This document shows, one piece after another, positions 20,695 to 30,215 of a stretch of DNA of 64,000 bases. The position numbers were made by a program, and so were the translations under genes. The notes under the pieces were generated by a model. The model saw only the letters and a list, made by a program, of their open reading frames with translations, was not told where the DNA came from and searched no databases. Location of the stretch: the NCBI RefSeq assembly GCF_025995175.1, contig NZ_BAPV01000004.1:248001-312000 (forward strand), written 5' to 3'. Each line of letters opens with the position of its first letter. The stretch's first letter is position 1. The DNA is from Asaia krungthepensis NRIC 0535 (GTDB lineage Bacteria; Pseudomonadota; Alphaproteobacteria; Acetobacterales; Acetobacteraceae).

Positions 20695-20963
20695 GCCTGT
20701 TCGGACTTTTCACCAAGCGCAACACCAGCGCTGTCGCGCGCGACCGGCTGCAGATCCTGCTCGCTCACGAGCGCTCGGGAAATGGCAACTCGGAACTGAT
20801 CAGTCAGTTACATCGTGAGATCCTTGAGGTGATCAAGCGCCATGTGGCGGTGGATCAGGACAAGGTTCAGGTCAAGCTCGATGGCGGCCTCGATGGATGC
20901 TCGGTGCTCGAGATCGATATCGAGATGCCGCAGATTGACAAGGAAACGCGGCGTTCGGCCTGA
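20691..20963 (+). CDS. minE: cell division topological specificity factor MinE
   Basis: This 90-residue protein activates the MinD ATPase. The N-terminal membrane-targeting stretch [13 protein letters not shown] precedes the contact helix ([14 protein letters not shown]) and the C-terminal dimerisation beta domain ([11 protein letters not shown]). It is translationally coupled to minD through an ATGA overlap, the normal arrangement. Confidence 0.97.
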   Translation: MSLFGLFTKRNTSAVARDRLQILLAHERSGNGNSELISQLHREILEVIKRHVAVDQDKVQVKLDGGLDGCSVLEIDIEMPQIDKETRRSA

Positions 20964-20997
20964 CATATCAGGCCCGCCCATAATTCGGAGAGCAGGT

Positions 20998-21360
20998 TTG
21001 AGTGGTTTTTTCGGGTCGATGATCAATTCCGCCCTTGGTTCCGTGGGCGACAAGCTCAGGGAAAAGCTGGGCGGGAGCATTGGTGAATATCTCACCAGTG
21101 AGCAGGGCATCCAGACGCTGATGGATCAGGCGAGACGCGCCGGTCTGGAGGACAAGGTCCGTTCCTGGATCGGTTCCGGCGAGAATTTGCCTATCTCCGC
21201 CGATGAGCTGCGCTCGCTTCTGACCGACGAACAGATCCAGATGCTTGTTGCGAAAACCGGCCTTCCGGCAGGGGCGCTTCTCCCCGCGCTGGCGCAGTTC
21301 CTCCCGTCGGTGGTCGATCATCATACCAATGAGCAGGGAACGCCCACGCCGGAGGCATAG
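20998..21360 (+). CDS. YidB-like protein (DUF937)
   Basis: A 120-residue protein with the DUF937/YidB pattern: a Gly-rich N-terminus (SGFFGSMINSALGSVGDKL), a helical middle, and the ending LVAKTGLPAGALLPALAQFLP that is typical of the family. I use a TTG start at 20998, with GGAG about 8 bases upstream; the first in-frame ATG (21019) has no ribosome site and cuts the conserved start. It lies 34 bases after minE, so co-transcription with minCDE is likely. Function is unknown in the family. Confidence 0.8.
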   Translation: MSGFFGSMINSALGSVGDKLREKLGGSIGEYLTSEQGIQTLMDQARRAGLEDKVRSWIGSGENLPISADELRSLLTDEQIQMLVAKTGLPAGALLPALAQFLPSVVDHHTNEQGTPTPEA

Positions 21361-21382
21361 CATCATCAGTCTGCTGACCCGG

Positions 21383-21414
21383 AAGAGCCGGATCGGATAC
21401 CCGATCCGGCTCTT
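21383..21414. terminator. bidirectional terminator between yidB-like and royal-jelly-like genes
   Basis: A perfect 14-bp stem (AAGAGCCGGATCGG / CCGATCCGGCTCTT) with an ATAC loop and short T/A runs at both ends, placed between two convergent genes. Confidence 0.85.
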
Positions 21415-21421
21415 TGACGTT

Positions 21422-22603
21422 TCAGCCCTGCTTTCCAGTCGGGAGGGCATCGAGGGGCTTGAGGGGTTCGACAGGAAAGCGGATCAGGAGATAGGGCGGC
21501 TTACGACGGTTTTCGCCCTTGTTGAATGAAGGCAGCCGGTTCCACTGCCCGAGGGTGCAATAAATCCATTCCGGGGTGGCACAGATCCCGTCAGGGGAAA
21601 GAATACGGGCATCGCGCACGGCCATGGATATCGCACCGTCCGGATCGCGACGCAGAATGCAGTCATGCTCGTAATTGGTGGTGTACAGGCGACCGTGCCG
21701 GTCGAAACACAGCCCGTCCGCTGTTCCCTTTTCCCCTTCATCGCGTATCTGCGCACCCAGTGCATCATCCGACAGACTCTGATCTGCGAGCGTTTTTGTC
21801 GGGATGCTGTACAGGCGACGGCTGGTCAGGGGGGCAAAGTAGACCCGCGACTCATCGGGTAGCAGGGCAATGCCATCGGCCCCGCCCGAGACCATTTCAG
21901 GGTGATGGGGAATGTAACGCCGTGGCTCACCCTCCACGATCGCCATGAAACCCGATACCGCCTGTGTCGAAGGGTGGTGTGCCAGAACGCGCTTTGTACG
22001 CCCCGTGGCGATATCGGCAACGATCATGGCGGGTTCAGTCCCGAAGGAAGAGTCTGTCACAAAGACCGTCCCCTTCGCCCCGACAGACAGCGCGACGCGC
22101 AGATCATTCATATGGCTATCGGGCCGCATGGCGGGGGCCTCAAGCAGGATCTTGTGCACCACCTGATTGCTTACGGGGTCGATACACAGGATCTTGGCGG
22201 CCCCTTGAGGGATATCGTGCCCCGCAAGCTTGCCATCATCGATCACCCAGAGACGCCCGGCCGAATCATGGGTGATTCCATGCACGGACATCAGTCTGTC
22301 GGCGGGGCCTTTGTCCGAGGGCAGGCTGAGTTCGGCAGAAGGGTAAGGCACCACCACACCACCCTTGATTTCGCCCAGCGTCGCGCCGGGGTGATTATCG
22401 GCATGGCGCGGGAAACTCACGAACATGCGTCCATCGGGCAGAACGACCACGCCTGACGGTCCTGGCCCTTCGAAACGCGCTACCACATCGAAATCTCCGG
22501 ACGAACTCGTCCCGTCATCGGCGTTTCCCGCTGCAAGGGCGGGTGTCGCCAGCCCCATCGCGGGGGCGAGGGAGGCGGCTGAAAGAAAGGAGCGGCGCTT
22601 CAT
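21422..22603 (-). CDS. Tat-exported royal-jelly/yellow-like (SMP-30-type) protein
   Basis: A 393-residue protein with a twin-arginine-type signal (MKRRSFLSAAS..., cleavage after about residue 24, TPALA) and a beta-propeller body. Repeated blade signatures (GPSGVVVLPDGRMFVSFPR, HGITHDSAGRLWVIDDG, ADGLCFDRHGRLYTTNYEH) resemble the major royal jelly / yellow family found in bacteria and related to lactonase propellers. It probably folds in the cytoplasm before export to the periplasm. It is divergent from a TonB-dependent receptor across 217 bases. Enzymatic activity unknown; a sugar-lactonase role is a guess. Confidence 0.82.
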   Translation of the reverse strand: MKRRSFLSAASLAPAMGLATPALAAGNADDGTSSSGDFDVVARFEGPGPSGVVVLPDGRMFVSFPRHADNHPGATLGEIKGGVVVPYPSAELSLPSDKGPADRLMSVHGITHDSAGRLWVIDDGKLAGHDIPQGAAKILCIDPVSNQVVHKILLEAPAMRPDSHMNDLRVALSVGAKGTVFVTDSSFGTEPAMIVADIATGRTKRVLAHHPSTQAVSGFMAIVEGEPRRYIPHHPEMVSGGADGIALLPDESRVYFAPLTSRRLYSIPTKTLADQSLSDDALGAQIRDEGEKGTADGLCFDRHGRLYTTNYEHDCILRRDPDGAISMAVRDARILSPDGICATPEWIYCTLGQWNRLPSFNKGENRRKPPYLLIRFPVEPLKPLDALPTGKQG

Positions 22604-22777
22604 GACGGGATGACCTCATTCGCGGGTGCATAGGTTTTCAACGAACGCCGAGCACTGCATCCGGCTTCCTGCCTAAATTGCTTTTCATGGTGGGGGCCTG
22701 TCGCCTATTTGTCACACTCTGCAATAGAGGCGCTCTCGGCCTTTGGTAGCTATTGTTATGTTATATCATACAGAATA

Positions 22778-22803
22778 GGAACGAAGCCGATATATTCCGT
22801 TCC
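22778..22803. promoter_or_regulatory. inverted repeat upstream of the TonB-dependent receptor
   Basis: GGAACG and CGTTCC arms are separated by 14 bases, just downstream of an AT-rich promoter-like stretch (GTTATATCATAC, near 22759-22770) and about 18 bases before the receptor start. It could be an operator or a leader hairpin. I see no clear Fur box. Confidence 0.3.
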
Positions 22804-22820
22804 CAGCCTGTTGGATTGTC

Positions 22821-25169
22821 ATGATGTCACCCCGCTCCCTGTGGTCGGCCAGCCTGCTTCTGTCCTGCTCCGTCGTCGCTCTGACCCTTCCCGCTCACGC
22901 GCAGTCTGTCGCCTCGAATGCCAGCAGCGTGCAGCCGACAAAGCCTTCCGCCGCACCGGCAACTCGCACGACTGCAAAAGGGTCCAAGGTTACGGCTCCG
23001 ACGGTTGCAGCAGAGGCGCCCGATGCCGGGTCACGTACGTCTTTCGACGATCATGGCGCAGTGTCTCCCGCCAGTGGAGAAGCGAGCCATGAGGAACATA
23101 TCATCGTCAACGCCCGTCTCGACGAGATACGCTCCTCGCTACAATCCTCGACCGGTGCCACGACCTATCGCTTTACCCGGCGCGATATCGAGACCAATCC
23201 GGGTGGCGATAACGCCCCGCTCAATACCCTGCTGCTCCAGGCCCCCGGCGTCGCGCAGGACAGCTTCGGCCAGATCCATGTGCGTGGCGATCATAACGAA
23301 GTGCAGTTCCGTCTCGACGGCGTGCAGTTGCCTGAGGGGCTGAGCGTTTTCGGTCAGGCACTCATGACACGCTTCGCCCATTCCGCATCGCTCACCACGG
23401 GCGCGCTTCCCAGCGAATACGGTTTTCTGCAGGCCGGTGTGATCGATATCACCACCAAGAATGGCAGCGCCGATCCGGGCGGGGATGCCTCGATCTATGG
23501 CGGGGCACGCGACTATTTCTTCCCGTCGCTGCAATATGGCGGCCATGCCGGGAAATGGGATTTCTTTGCCACGGGTGACTTCGTGCATAACCGCGTTGGC
23601 GTCGAGAACCCCACATCGAGCTTCAACCCCATCCATGATCTGAGCAACCAGTATCATGCGCTCGGGCATCTGCGGTACACGGCCGATGAGAACACCCGTA
23701 TCAGCCTGACGGGCGGCGTCTCGAACGCGCAGTACCAGCTTCCCAATAATCCGGGCCAGCAGCGGCAATTTGCCAATCCGAGCTTTCTGGACTCCTCCCT
23801 GTCGCAACAGGTCTATGGGAGCGTGGACAGCGCCAGCCTGAACGAGCGCCAGAAGGAAATCACCGATTTCGGTATTCTCTCGCTGCAGAAGGATATGGGC
23901 AAGGTCAGCCTGCAAAGCTCGATCATGACCCGCTATTCCTCACTCGGCTATTCACCCGATCCGCTGGGCGACCTGGTCTATAACGGCATCAGCCAGCATG
24001 CCGCCCGCTCGGTCTTCTCAACCGGGTCGCAGACCGATGTGACATGGCATGCCAACCGTCAGCATACGGTGCGTTTTGGCTATCAGGTCTATGTCGAACG
24101 CAACAGTTCCAAGACGGACTCCATCGTCTATCAGCAGACCGGCGCCGAGGATGACGGCACGCCCATCTATGACGGCACCACCACCAATGTGCATGACGGC
24201 AGCGGGCGCACGGGCTGGATGTATGGGCTCTATGCGCAGGACGAATGGCGTCCCGTGCGCAACCTGACCATCAATTATGGTCTGCGCTTCGATGGCGTGG
24301 ATGAGTACACCCATTCCAAGCAGGTCAGCCCACGCCTGAACATTGTCTGGCGCGCCTGGCGTGGCGGCGTGCTCCATGCGGGCTATTCGCGCTATTTCAC
24401 CCCGCCGCCGTTCGAGCTTGTCTCGAACACCTCGCTTTATAAATTCGTCGGCACCTCGAACGAACCCCAGACGCTGCAGAACAATACGGTCAAGGCAGAG
24501 CGCGACCATTACTTCGACGCGGGCGTCACCCAGTCGCTGCTGCCGGGCTGGCACGCCTCATTCGACGCCTATGTGAAGCTCGCAAAAAACATGATCGATG
24601 AGGGGCAGTTCGGCGCGCCCATCATTCTCTCCGCGTTCAATTACCGTCGCGGTCAGGTCAATGGCTACGAACTCTCGACCAATTACGAGCATGGCCCGCT
24701 GTCGCTCTACGGCAATGCGGCCTGGTCGCGCGCTATCGGCAAGGACATCACCACCGCCCAGTGGACGATGGACCCGGACGACCTCGCCTATACCGCCCAT
24801 CGCTGGATCCATCTCGACCATGATCAGCGTTGGACCGCCTCCGCTGGCGGCAGCTACTCCTTCTTCTATCATACCGGCCATCCCACGCGGGTTTCCGCCT
24901 CCATGGTCTATGGCAGTGGCCTGCGTGCTGACGGCCTCGTCCCGAATGGCCGTTCCGTACCGATCTACGCCACTTTCAATCTTTCCCTTGTCCAGTCCTT
25001 CAAGGATCTGTTCCGCGTGCCGTTCCTCAAGCGCACGGAACTCCGCCTCGATGTGCTGAACCTGTTCGACAAGAGCTACCAGATCCGCGACGGTTCCGGC
25101 ATTGGCGTCGGTGCACCGCAATATGGCCTGCGTCGCACCATCCTGACGGGTATCTCACAGCGCTTCTGA
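22821..25169 (+). CDS. TonB-dependent outer-membrane receptor
   Basis: A 782-residue receptor with a Sec signal peptide (residues 1-28, ending PAHAQS) and a low-complexity Ala/Thr stretch to about residue 80. The plug domain (about 105-220) includes TLLLQAPGVAQDSFGQIHVRG and GVIDITTKNG; a 22-strand barrel follows, ending in the expected C-terminal Phe (GISQRF). I see no N-terminal STN/FecA signalling domain. The substrate is not evident; a convergent peptide-type ABC importer lies downstream, so a peptide or metal-chelate substrate is possible. M1 or M2 could be the start (tandem ATGs). Confidence 0.92.
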   Translation: MMSPRSLWSASLLLSCSVVALTLPAHAQSVASNASSVQPTKPSAAPATRTTAKGSKVTAPTVAAEAPDAGSRTSFDDHGAVSPASGEASHEEHIIVNARLDEIRSSLQSSTGATTYRFTRRDIETNPGGDNAPLNTLLLQAPGVAQDSFGQIHVRGDHNEVQFRLDGVQLPEGLSVFGQALMTRFAHSASLTTGALPSEYGFLQAGVIDITTKNGSADPGGDASIYGGARDYFFPSLQYGGHAGKWDFFATGDFVHNRVGVENPTSSFNPIHDLSNQYHALGHLRYTADENTRISLTGGVSNAQYQLPNNPGQQRQFANPSFLDSSLSQQVYGSVDSASLNERQKEITDFGILSLQKDMGKVSLQSSIMTRYSSLGYSPDPLGDLVYNGISQHAARSVFSTGSQTDVTWHANRQHTVRFGYQVYVERNSSKTDSIVYQQTGAEDDGTPIYDGTTTNVHDGSGRTGWMYGLYAQDEWRPVRNLTINYGLRFDGVDEYTHSKQVSPRLNIVWRAWRGGVLHAGYSRYFTPPPFELVSNTSLYKFVGTSNEPQTLQNNTVKAERDHYFDAGVTQSLLPGWHASFDAYVKLAKNMIDEGQFGAPIILSAFNYRRGQVNGYELSTNYEHGPLSLYGNAAWSRAIGKDITTAQWTMDPDDLAYTAHRWIHLDHDQRWTASAGGSYSFFYHTGHPTRVSASMVYGSGLRADGLVPNGRSVPIYATFNLSLVQSFKDLFRVPFLKRTELRLDVLNLFDKSYQIRDGSGIGVGAPQYGLRRTILTGISQRF

Positions 25170-25177
25170 GACAAGGC

Positions 25178-25214
25178 ATTTTTCCGGGGCACAACTTCAC
25201 CGCCCCGGAAAAAT
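25178..25214. terminator. bidirectional terminator after the TonB-dependent receptor
   Basis: Arms ATTTTTCCGGGGC and GCCCCGGAAAAAT form a 13-bp stem around an 11-base loop. The T/A runs at its ends serve both convergent transcripts. Confidence 0.85.
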
Positions 25215-25251
25215 ACATCCGCCTCCCCAATCCGGTTGGGGCCGCTGCGGC

Positions 25252-26187
25252 CTAGCTTGCCAGCGGATAATGGCAGGCGACTTTTCGACCATCCCCGACG
25301 TGAATCAGAGCCGGCCTCTCAGCCGCGCAACGGGGCTGGGCGATCGGGCAGCGCGTATGAAAACGGCAGCCAGGCGGCGGCGAAAGCGGGCTCGGTACGT
25401 CCCCCTGCAATGGCGCTCCAAGGGGCTTTCCCGGTTGAGGGACGGCATCCACAAGCGCGCGCGTGTAGGGATGGAACGGCACAGCAAGGACGGAGAGCGT
25501 CTCGCCCTCCTCCACAATTCCGCCCAGATACATGACCGCCATCCGATCGGCGATCTGACGCACAACAGCGAGGTCGTGCGAGATGAACAGACAGGCCAGG
25601 TCGAGATCGGCCTGCAGATCGCGCAGCAGATTGATAATCTGCGCCTGCACCGACACATCGAGCGCAGAGACAGGCTCGTCCGCCACGATCAATTGCGGCG
25701 CAAGGGCAATGGCCCGTGCAATGTTCAGCCTCTGGCGCTGCCCCCCCGACAGGGCAGCCGGGTAGCGATCGTAAAAGGCCGGTGAGAGCCCGACACGCTC
25801 GAGCAGCGCCGTCAGGCTCTGGCGGGACCATGGCCGCTTGTGGATGCGAAAGGGTTCGGCCAGGGCCTGCCCGATTGTCCAGCGCGGATTGAAAGCCGAG
25901 CCTGAGTCCTGGAACACCATCTGCAATCTGCCACGCAGAACACGCATGGCCTTTGTAGAAAGCGTCGCCAGATCCTGACCTTCGAAAATGACCTGCCCCC
26001 TGTCGGGACGATCGAACCCCATGAGCAGGCGCCCAAGCGTCGACTTCCCGCACCCTGACTCCCCGACCAGAGCGAGGGCCTCGCCTCGTGCAAGCGCGAG
26101 CGAGACATCGTCCACGGCACGCAGCTTTCCGCCACTCCCGACGGTATAGGTTCGTGCCAATTCATTGGCCTGAAGCAGCATGGTCAT
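25252..26187 (-). CDS. Dpp/Opp-type ABC transporter ATP-binding protein (F subunit)
   Basis: A 311-residue ATPase with Walker [12 protein letters not shown], the Q-loop MVFQDSGSAFNPR, the signature LSGGQRQRLNIAR and Walker B LIVADEPVSALD. The C-terminal oligopeptide-transporter extension carries the CRFHTRCPIAQPRC cysteine block. The start at 26187 overlaps the stop of the other ATPase gene (ATGA); the longer frame to 26250 is therefore unlikely. Last gene of the four-gene importer operon. Confidence 0.92.
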   Translation of the reverse strand: MTMLLQANELARTYTVGSGGKLRAVDDVSLALARGEALALVGESGCGKSTLGRLLMGFDRPDRGQVIFEGQDLATLSTKAMRVLRGRLQMVFQDSGSAFNPRWTIGQALAEPFRIHKRPWSRQSLTALLERVGLSPAFYDRYPAALSGGQRQRLNIARAIALAPQLIVADEPVSALDVSVQAQIINLLRDLQADLDLACLFISHDLAVVRQIADRMAVMYLGGIVEEGETLSVLAVPFHPYTRALVDAVPQPGKPLGAPLQGDVPSPLSPPPGCRFHTRCPIAQPRCAAERPALIHVGDGRKVACHYPLAS

Positions 26188-27131
26188 GCGTATAGCACGC
26201 AGGCGACCTGATGATTCCCCCGGCTTCTGAAGACGGGCCTCATCTGGCATCGCGCCTCAACCGACGCGCAGCGCGGGGCGAACACACAGCCAGAAGGCCG
26301 AGCATTCGGCGCAGGGGGGGCGCCTTCGATAACCGGCAACCGGTCGGGCCTCGGACCTGACAGGGGCGGAATCGCCCGCAGCAATGCCTGGGTGTAAGGG
26401 TGCAGAGGCGTCTTCAGGATTGCCTCGACCGGACCGCTCTCGATCACCACCCCCGCATAGAGCACGGCCACATGCGTGCAGCTTTGCGCAACCACACCCA
26501 TGTCATGGGTGATCAGCATGACACTGGCATCGCGCGCACCGATCTCACGCAGGAGAACCAGTATCTGCGCCTGAACGGTCACGTCGAGCGCGGTTGTCGG
26601 CTCATCGGCAATCAGCAATTCAGGATCGCAGGACAAGGCCATGGCGATCATGGCCCTCTGTCTCAACCCACCCGAGAGTTCATGCGGGTAACGCTCTGCC
26701 GTACGCTCCGGAGAGGGCACACCCATGCGCCCCAGCAGCGAGACGACACGGGCGCGGGCCTCGCGCCGGGAAAGCGGCAAGTGCAGTCTGATCTGCTCTT
26801 CAATCTGGGCACCAATGCGACGAACCGGCAAAAACGCTGACATCGGATCCTGAAAGATCATTGCAGCACGCCTGCCCCGGAAGCCCTGCCATTCACGCGC
26901 TGTGAAATGCGTCAGATCCTGTCCATCGAACATCATCGTGCCGGTCAGTCTTCCCGCAGGATGCAGTCCGAGAACACTAAGGCCTGTCAGGCTCTTGCCA
27001 GAGCCGGATTCACCGACCACACCGAGAATCTGGCCTCTTTCGAGGGTGAGCGAGACACCGTCGAGCAGCACCCCGGCCCTGGGATGTTCGAGACGCAGAT
27101 CGCGCAGGGAGAGCAGCGCCTTACTGCCCAT
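26184..27131 (-). CDS. Dpp/Opp-type ABC transporter ATP-binding protein (D subunit)
   Basis: A 315-residue ATPase with Walker A GESGSGKSLTG, Q-loop MIFQDPMSAF, signature LSGGLRQRAMIAM and Walker B LLIADEPTTALD, plus the C-terminal GCVFAPRC..C block of the peptide/nickel family. Set to start at MGSKALLSLR, which overlaps the upstream permease end by 11 bases; the longer frame starts inside the permease. It pairs with the F subunit as an asymmetric nucleotide-binding dimer. Confidence 0.92.
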   Translation of the reverse strand: MGSKALLSLRDLRLEHPRAGVLLDGVSLTLERGQILGVVGESGSGKSLTGLSVLGLHPAGRLTGTMMFDGQDLTHFTAREWQGFRGRRAAMIFQDPMSAFLPVRRIGAQIEEQIRLHLPLSRREARARVVSLLGRMGVPSPERTAERYPHELSGGLRQRAMIAMALSCDPELLIADEPTTALDVTVQAQILVLLREIGARDASVMLITHDMGVVAQSCTHVAVLYAGVVIESGPVEAILKTPLHPYTQALLRAIPPLSGPRPDRLPVIEGAPPAPNARPSGCVFAPRCASVEARCQMRPVFRSRGNHQVACVLYA

Positions 27132-28101
27132 GCGACCCCCGCCCGATACGGGGGTCGAGCAGGCGATAAAGCCCATCGATCAGGGCATTGGCAATCACCA
27201 CAAAAAAGGCGGCGTAGAGCACTGTCGCCATGATCAGTGGCAGGTCGAGCGTGCTCAGCCCCTGATAGGTAAGATGCCCCACCCCCGGCAGGGCAAAAAC
27301 GACTTCGGTGAGCAATGCCCCTCCCCCCAGAAGCTGTGCGAAATCGAGCCCGAAAAGTGACAGCGCGCTGAGACCGGACAGTCGAAGCGCATGGGCGAAC
27401 CAAAGCCGCCACGGCCCCGCTCCCTTGGCGCGGGCGGTACGCAGGGAGTCATCCTGCATCGCAGTCAGCAGATCGGTGCGCAGGACGCGGCTGTACAGAC
27501 CGATGAACGCCACAGAGAGAGTCATGGCTGGCAGGATCAGCCCCTTTGCCCAGGACACGGGATCGGTTGTGAACGGTACATAGCCCAGCGGCGGCACCCA
27601 TCTGAACAGCCAGGTTTCGTGAAAGCGGCTCTGACTCACAAGATTGACCATTTCACCCAGCCAGAAGACCGGCATGGAAAGCCCCACCAGAGCGAGTATG
27701 GAAATCAGCCGATCGAGCAGGCTGCCTTGCCATGCGGCGCCGAGCAGACCGAAAACCAGCGCTCCTGCCACCCAGAAGATCGCTGCGAAAGCGACCAGCG
27801 AAAGCGTGACGGGCGCGGCGTCAAAAACCTCCTCCACCACATTCTGCCCGTGATTGACGTAGGACGTCAGGTTCCGGGAGATGAACAGATGGTCCATCAT
27901 CGTGAGATACCGGACCGGTAAGGCACGATCGAACCCGTAGGCATGACGCACACGTGCCACCACCTCGGGACTGGCGCCGCGCCCTGCGATACGGGCTGAC
28001 GGGTCCGAGCCCGGTGTTGCAAAGAACACGGCAAAGACCAGCACCGAGATACCGAACAGGACGAGTAGCATCTGGCCCAGACGGGAGAGAAAACCCTTCA
28101 T
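27121..28101 (-). CDS. Dpp/Opp-type ABC transporter permease (B subunit)
   Basis: A 326-residue inner-membrane permease with six predicted helices. The N-terminal MKGFLSRLGQMLLVLFGISV is typical of DppB/OppB, and the EAA-type loop (RTARAKGAGPWRLWFAHALR) contacts the ATPases. It overlaps the C subunit by 4 bases and the D-type ATPase by 11. Substrate is a peptide, nickel chelate or other small molecule; not determinable here. Confidence 0.92.
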   Translation of the reverse strand: MKGFLSRLGQMLLVLFGISVLVFAVFFATPGSDPSARIAGRGASPEVVARVRHAYGFDRALPVRYLTMMDHLFISRNLTSYVNHGQNVVEEVFDAAPVTLSLVAFAAIFWVAGALVFGLLGAAWQGSLLDRLISILALVGLSMPVFWLGEMVNLVSQSRFHETWLFRWVPPLGYVPFTTDPVSWAKGLILPAMTLSVAFIGLYSRVLRTDLLTAMQDDSLRTARAKGAGPWRLWFAHALRLSGLSALSLFGLDFAQLLGGGALLTEVVFALPGVGHLTYQGLSTLDLPLIMATVLYAAFFVVIANALIDGLYRLLDPRIGRGSHGQ

Positions 28102-29084
28102 CTCTGCCCCTTCGCCCTGAGCTCTGCTTGGGCGGCATCCCCCAGCGCATTCAGGCAGAGCACGGTCACGATGATCGCCAGTCCGGGCGCAATCGCCACC
28201 ACAGGGCGGCTATAGATCAGCCCCTCGCCATCATGGATGAGGCTCCCCCACGATGCCGCAGGAGCCTGCACACCGAGACTGAGAAAAGACAGAGCCGATT
28301 CTGCCAGCAAGCACAGGGCCATGATCAGAGGGGCCAGAACCAGTACGGTCTCTGCCAGAAGGGGAAGGATCTCGCGCAGCACGATACGCCATGACGATGC
28401 CCCCAGCCCCCTCGCCGCCAGAACGAAACCGGCATTGGACAGGCTCTTGGTGCGCGCGCGTATGGGGCGCGCCGCGTAGGGCACGTAGATCAGCGCGATG
28501 ATGACGATCGGCAGCAAAAGGGAATCGGCGCTCAGATGAAACGGCCCGAGAGAGAGATCATGACCGATCGTGACCACGCTCAGGCTGATGGCGAAGAGAT
28601 AGACCGGAACGGCCCAAAGGATATCGAGCAGCCGCGAAATCAGGAGATCGACCCATCCGCCGCAATATCCGGCAATCAGCCCGCATGACGTGGCGGCAAT
28701 CAGGGAGAGGCAGGCCGCGCTGATCGCGATCAACAGCGAACTGCGTCCGCCATAGAGCAGTCTTGCGGCAACATCGCGCCCCTGGGAGTCGGCGCCAAGG
28801 GCATAAGCCCCCCAGCGCCATGAGGGACCAATGGGCGACAAACCGAGGTGGAGAGGGTTGTCATTGGCCTGCATGACATCCTGCATCGTGCCATTGCGCA
28901 TGACGGATCCGGCAAGGTTCGATTCCATCGGGTCGACCCCGATGACGTGCGCGTAGAGCGGCGCAGCAAGAGCCGCCATGATCAGGAGGCAAAGGATGCA
29001 GGCAGCACAGAGCGCCGAACGACGCCGCAACAGGAACTCCCACAGGGCTGAGACACTCATCGCGCGGACACGACGCTCAGGCAT
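28098..29084 (-). CDS. Dpp/Opp-type ABC transporter permease (C subunit)
   Basis: A 328-residue permease with an N-terminal helix (about residues 24-45), a periplasmic loop containing GADSQGRDVAARLLYGGR (the family GTDxxGRD signature), and the EAA loop (VLAARGLGASSWRIVLREI). The start at 29084 is used; MSVSALWEF at 29060 is a reasonable alternative. It is the promoter-proximal gene of the importer, 114 bases after holA. No periplasmic binding-protein gene accompanies the operon in this window. Confidence 0.9.
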   Translation of the reverse strand: MPERRVRAMSVSALWEFLLRRRSALCAACILCLLIMAALAAPLYAHVIGVDPMESNLAGSVMRNGTMQDVMQANDNPLHLGLSPIGPSWRWGAYALGADSQGRDVAARLLYGGRSSLLIAISAACLSLIAATSCGLIAGYCGGWVDLLISRLLDILWAVPVYLFAISLSVVTIGHDLSLGPFHLSADSLLLPIVIIALIYVPYAARPIRARTKSLSNAGFVLAARGLGASSWRIVLREILPLLAETVLVLAPLIMALCLLAESALSFLSLGVQAPAASWGSLIHDGEGLIYSRPVVAIAPGLAIIVTVLCLNALGDAAQAELRAKGQR

Positions 29085-29198
29085 GTTCCATAGGGCCCGG
29101 CAGATGGAATATCGGCACAGTCGATTGTCAGCTCTCCCCGGTGTAGCCCACCCACAATGTCAGGACAGATACAGGGGTGGCAGATGCCGGAAATGATT

Positions 29199-30209
29199 TC
29201 AACGCTGGAATGAACGTGGGCCGAGACAAAGCTGGGCAATGAGGCGTCGCGACAGGGCGAGATCGGGAGAGCCAGTCTGTTTGCACGCAAGCTCGAACCC
29301 CTGCACCGCCTCGCAGGCGCGGACGAGACCCGGGCGGTCCCAGCGTTCCAGCGCCTTGGTGAAGCTGTCCACCTTCTTGAAGAAAACCGGTGGCCTCAGC
29401 ATCTTCACAGCTTCCTGTCGCGATTTCCCCTCATCCATCCAGTCGAGAACGCGCAGCAGACGCGTCATGAGAGACAGGCAGGCCCGTGCCAGAGCAATCG
29501 GTGAGAGGCCATCGGCCAAAGCACGCTCGAGAGCGATATCGGCCACGGCACGGTCACCGGCCATCGCTGCCGATGTGGCGTCATCGAGCGTGGCCCCAGC
29601 CGAATCGCCTATACATTCCTGACATTCATCGAGGCTCAGCTTGCCGCTCTCCCCGGCATAGAGGACCAGCTTTTCCACTTCGCTGCGGACGGCAGCCCGG
29701 TCCGCTCCGAGTACCGAGGAGAGCCAGAAAAGCGCGTCGCGATCGACGGCGATTCCGGCCTCGCGGAACAGATCGGCCAGGGATGCGATGAGCGTGCGAC
29801 CCTCTTCCGGGTAACAGCCAATGGCCGCGATCTTCGGATGGGCATCGAGCGCGGCACGAAGTTTGGCCCGAGAGGCAAGGCCGGGCGCCTCGATCACGAG
29901 CAGGGTATCGCTCTCGATTTGCAGAGCCGCCGTCACACGTGCCAGCACAGCATCCTGCGCGTCGCGAACCCAGACGGCACGTCGCCCACCAATGAGCGAC
30001 AACGCGCCGATCTCCTCCTCGATGCGACCATGCTGTTCCTGGTCGAGCACAGCCACACGAAACGGATCATCCAGGGATTCCGCTACCAGCCGCACGCATT
30101 GCGCAGCACGCTCACGAATCAGACCAAGATCATCGCCGTAGAGCAGAACCCCGCGCCACTTGCCGATCTCGGCCAGTGTGCGCGCAGTCGAGCGGGCATC
30201 GATCTTCAT
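29199..30209 (-). CDS. holA: DNA polymerase III subunit delta
   Basis: A 336-residue clamp-loader subunit that opens the beta clamp. It starts MKIDARSTARTLAEIGKWRG, followed by VLLYGDDLGLIRERA, which is characteristic of HolA; the C-terminal helical collar domain is present. Its start is 6 bases after the lptE stop, an arrangement common across proteobacteria (leuS-lptE-holA). Confidence 0.93.
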   Translation of the reverse strand: MKIDARSTARTLAEIGKWRGVLLYGDDLGLIRERAAQCVRLVAESLDDPFRVAVLDQEQHGRIEEEIGALSLIGGRRAVWVRDAQDAVLARVTAALQIESDTLLVIEAPGLASRAKLRAALDAHPKIAAIGCYPEEGRTLIASLADLFREAGIAVDRDALFWLSSVLGADRAAVRSEVEKLVLYAGESGKLSLDECQECIGDSAGATLDDATSAAMAGDRAVADIALERALADGLSPIALARACLSLMTRLLRVLDWMDEGKSRQEAVKMLRPPVFFKKVDSFTKALERWDRPGLVRACEAVQGFELACKQTGSPDLALSRRLIAQLCLGPRSFQR

Positions 30210-30215
30210 CCGCCC

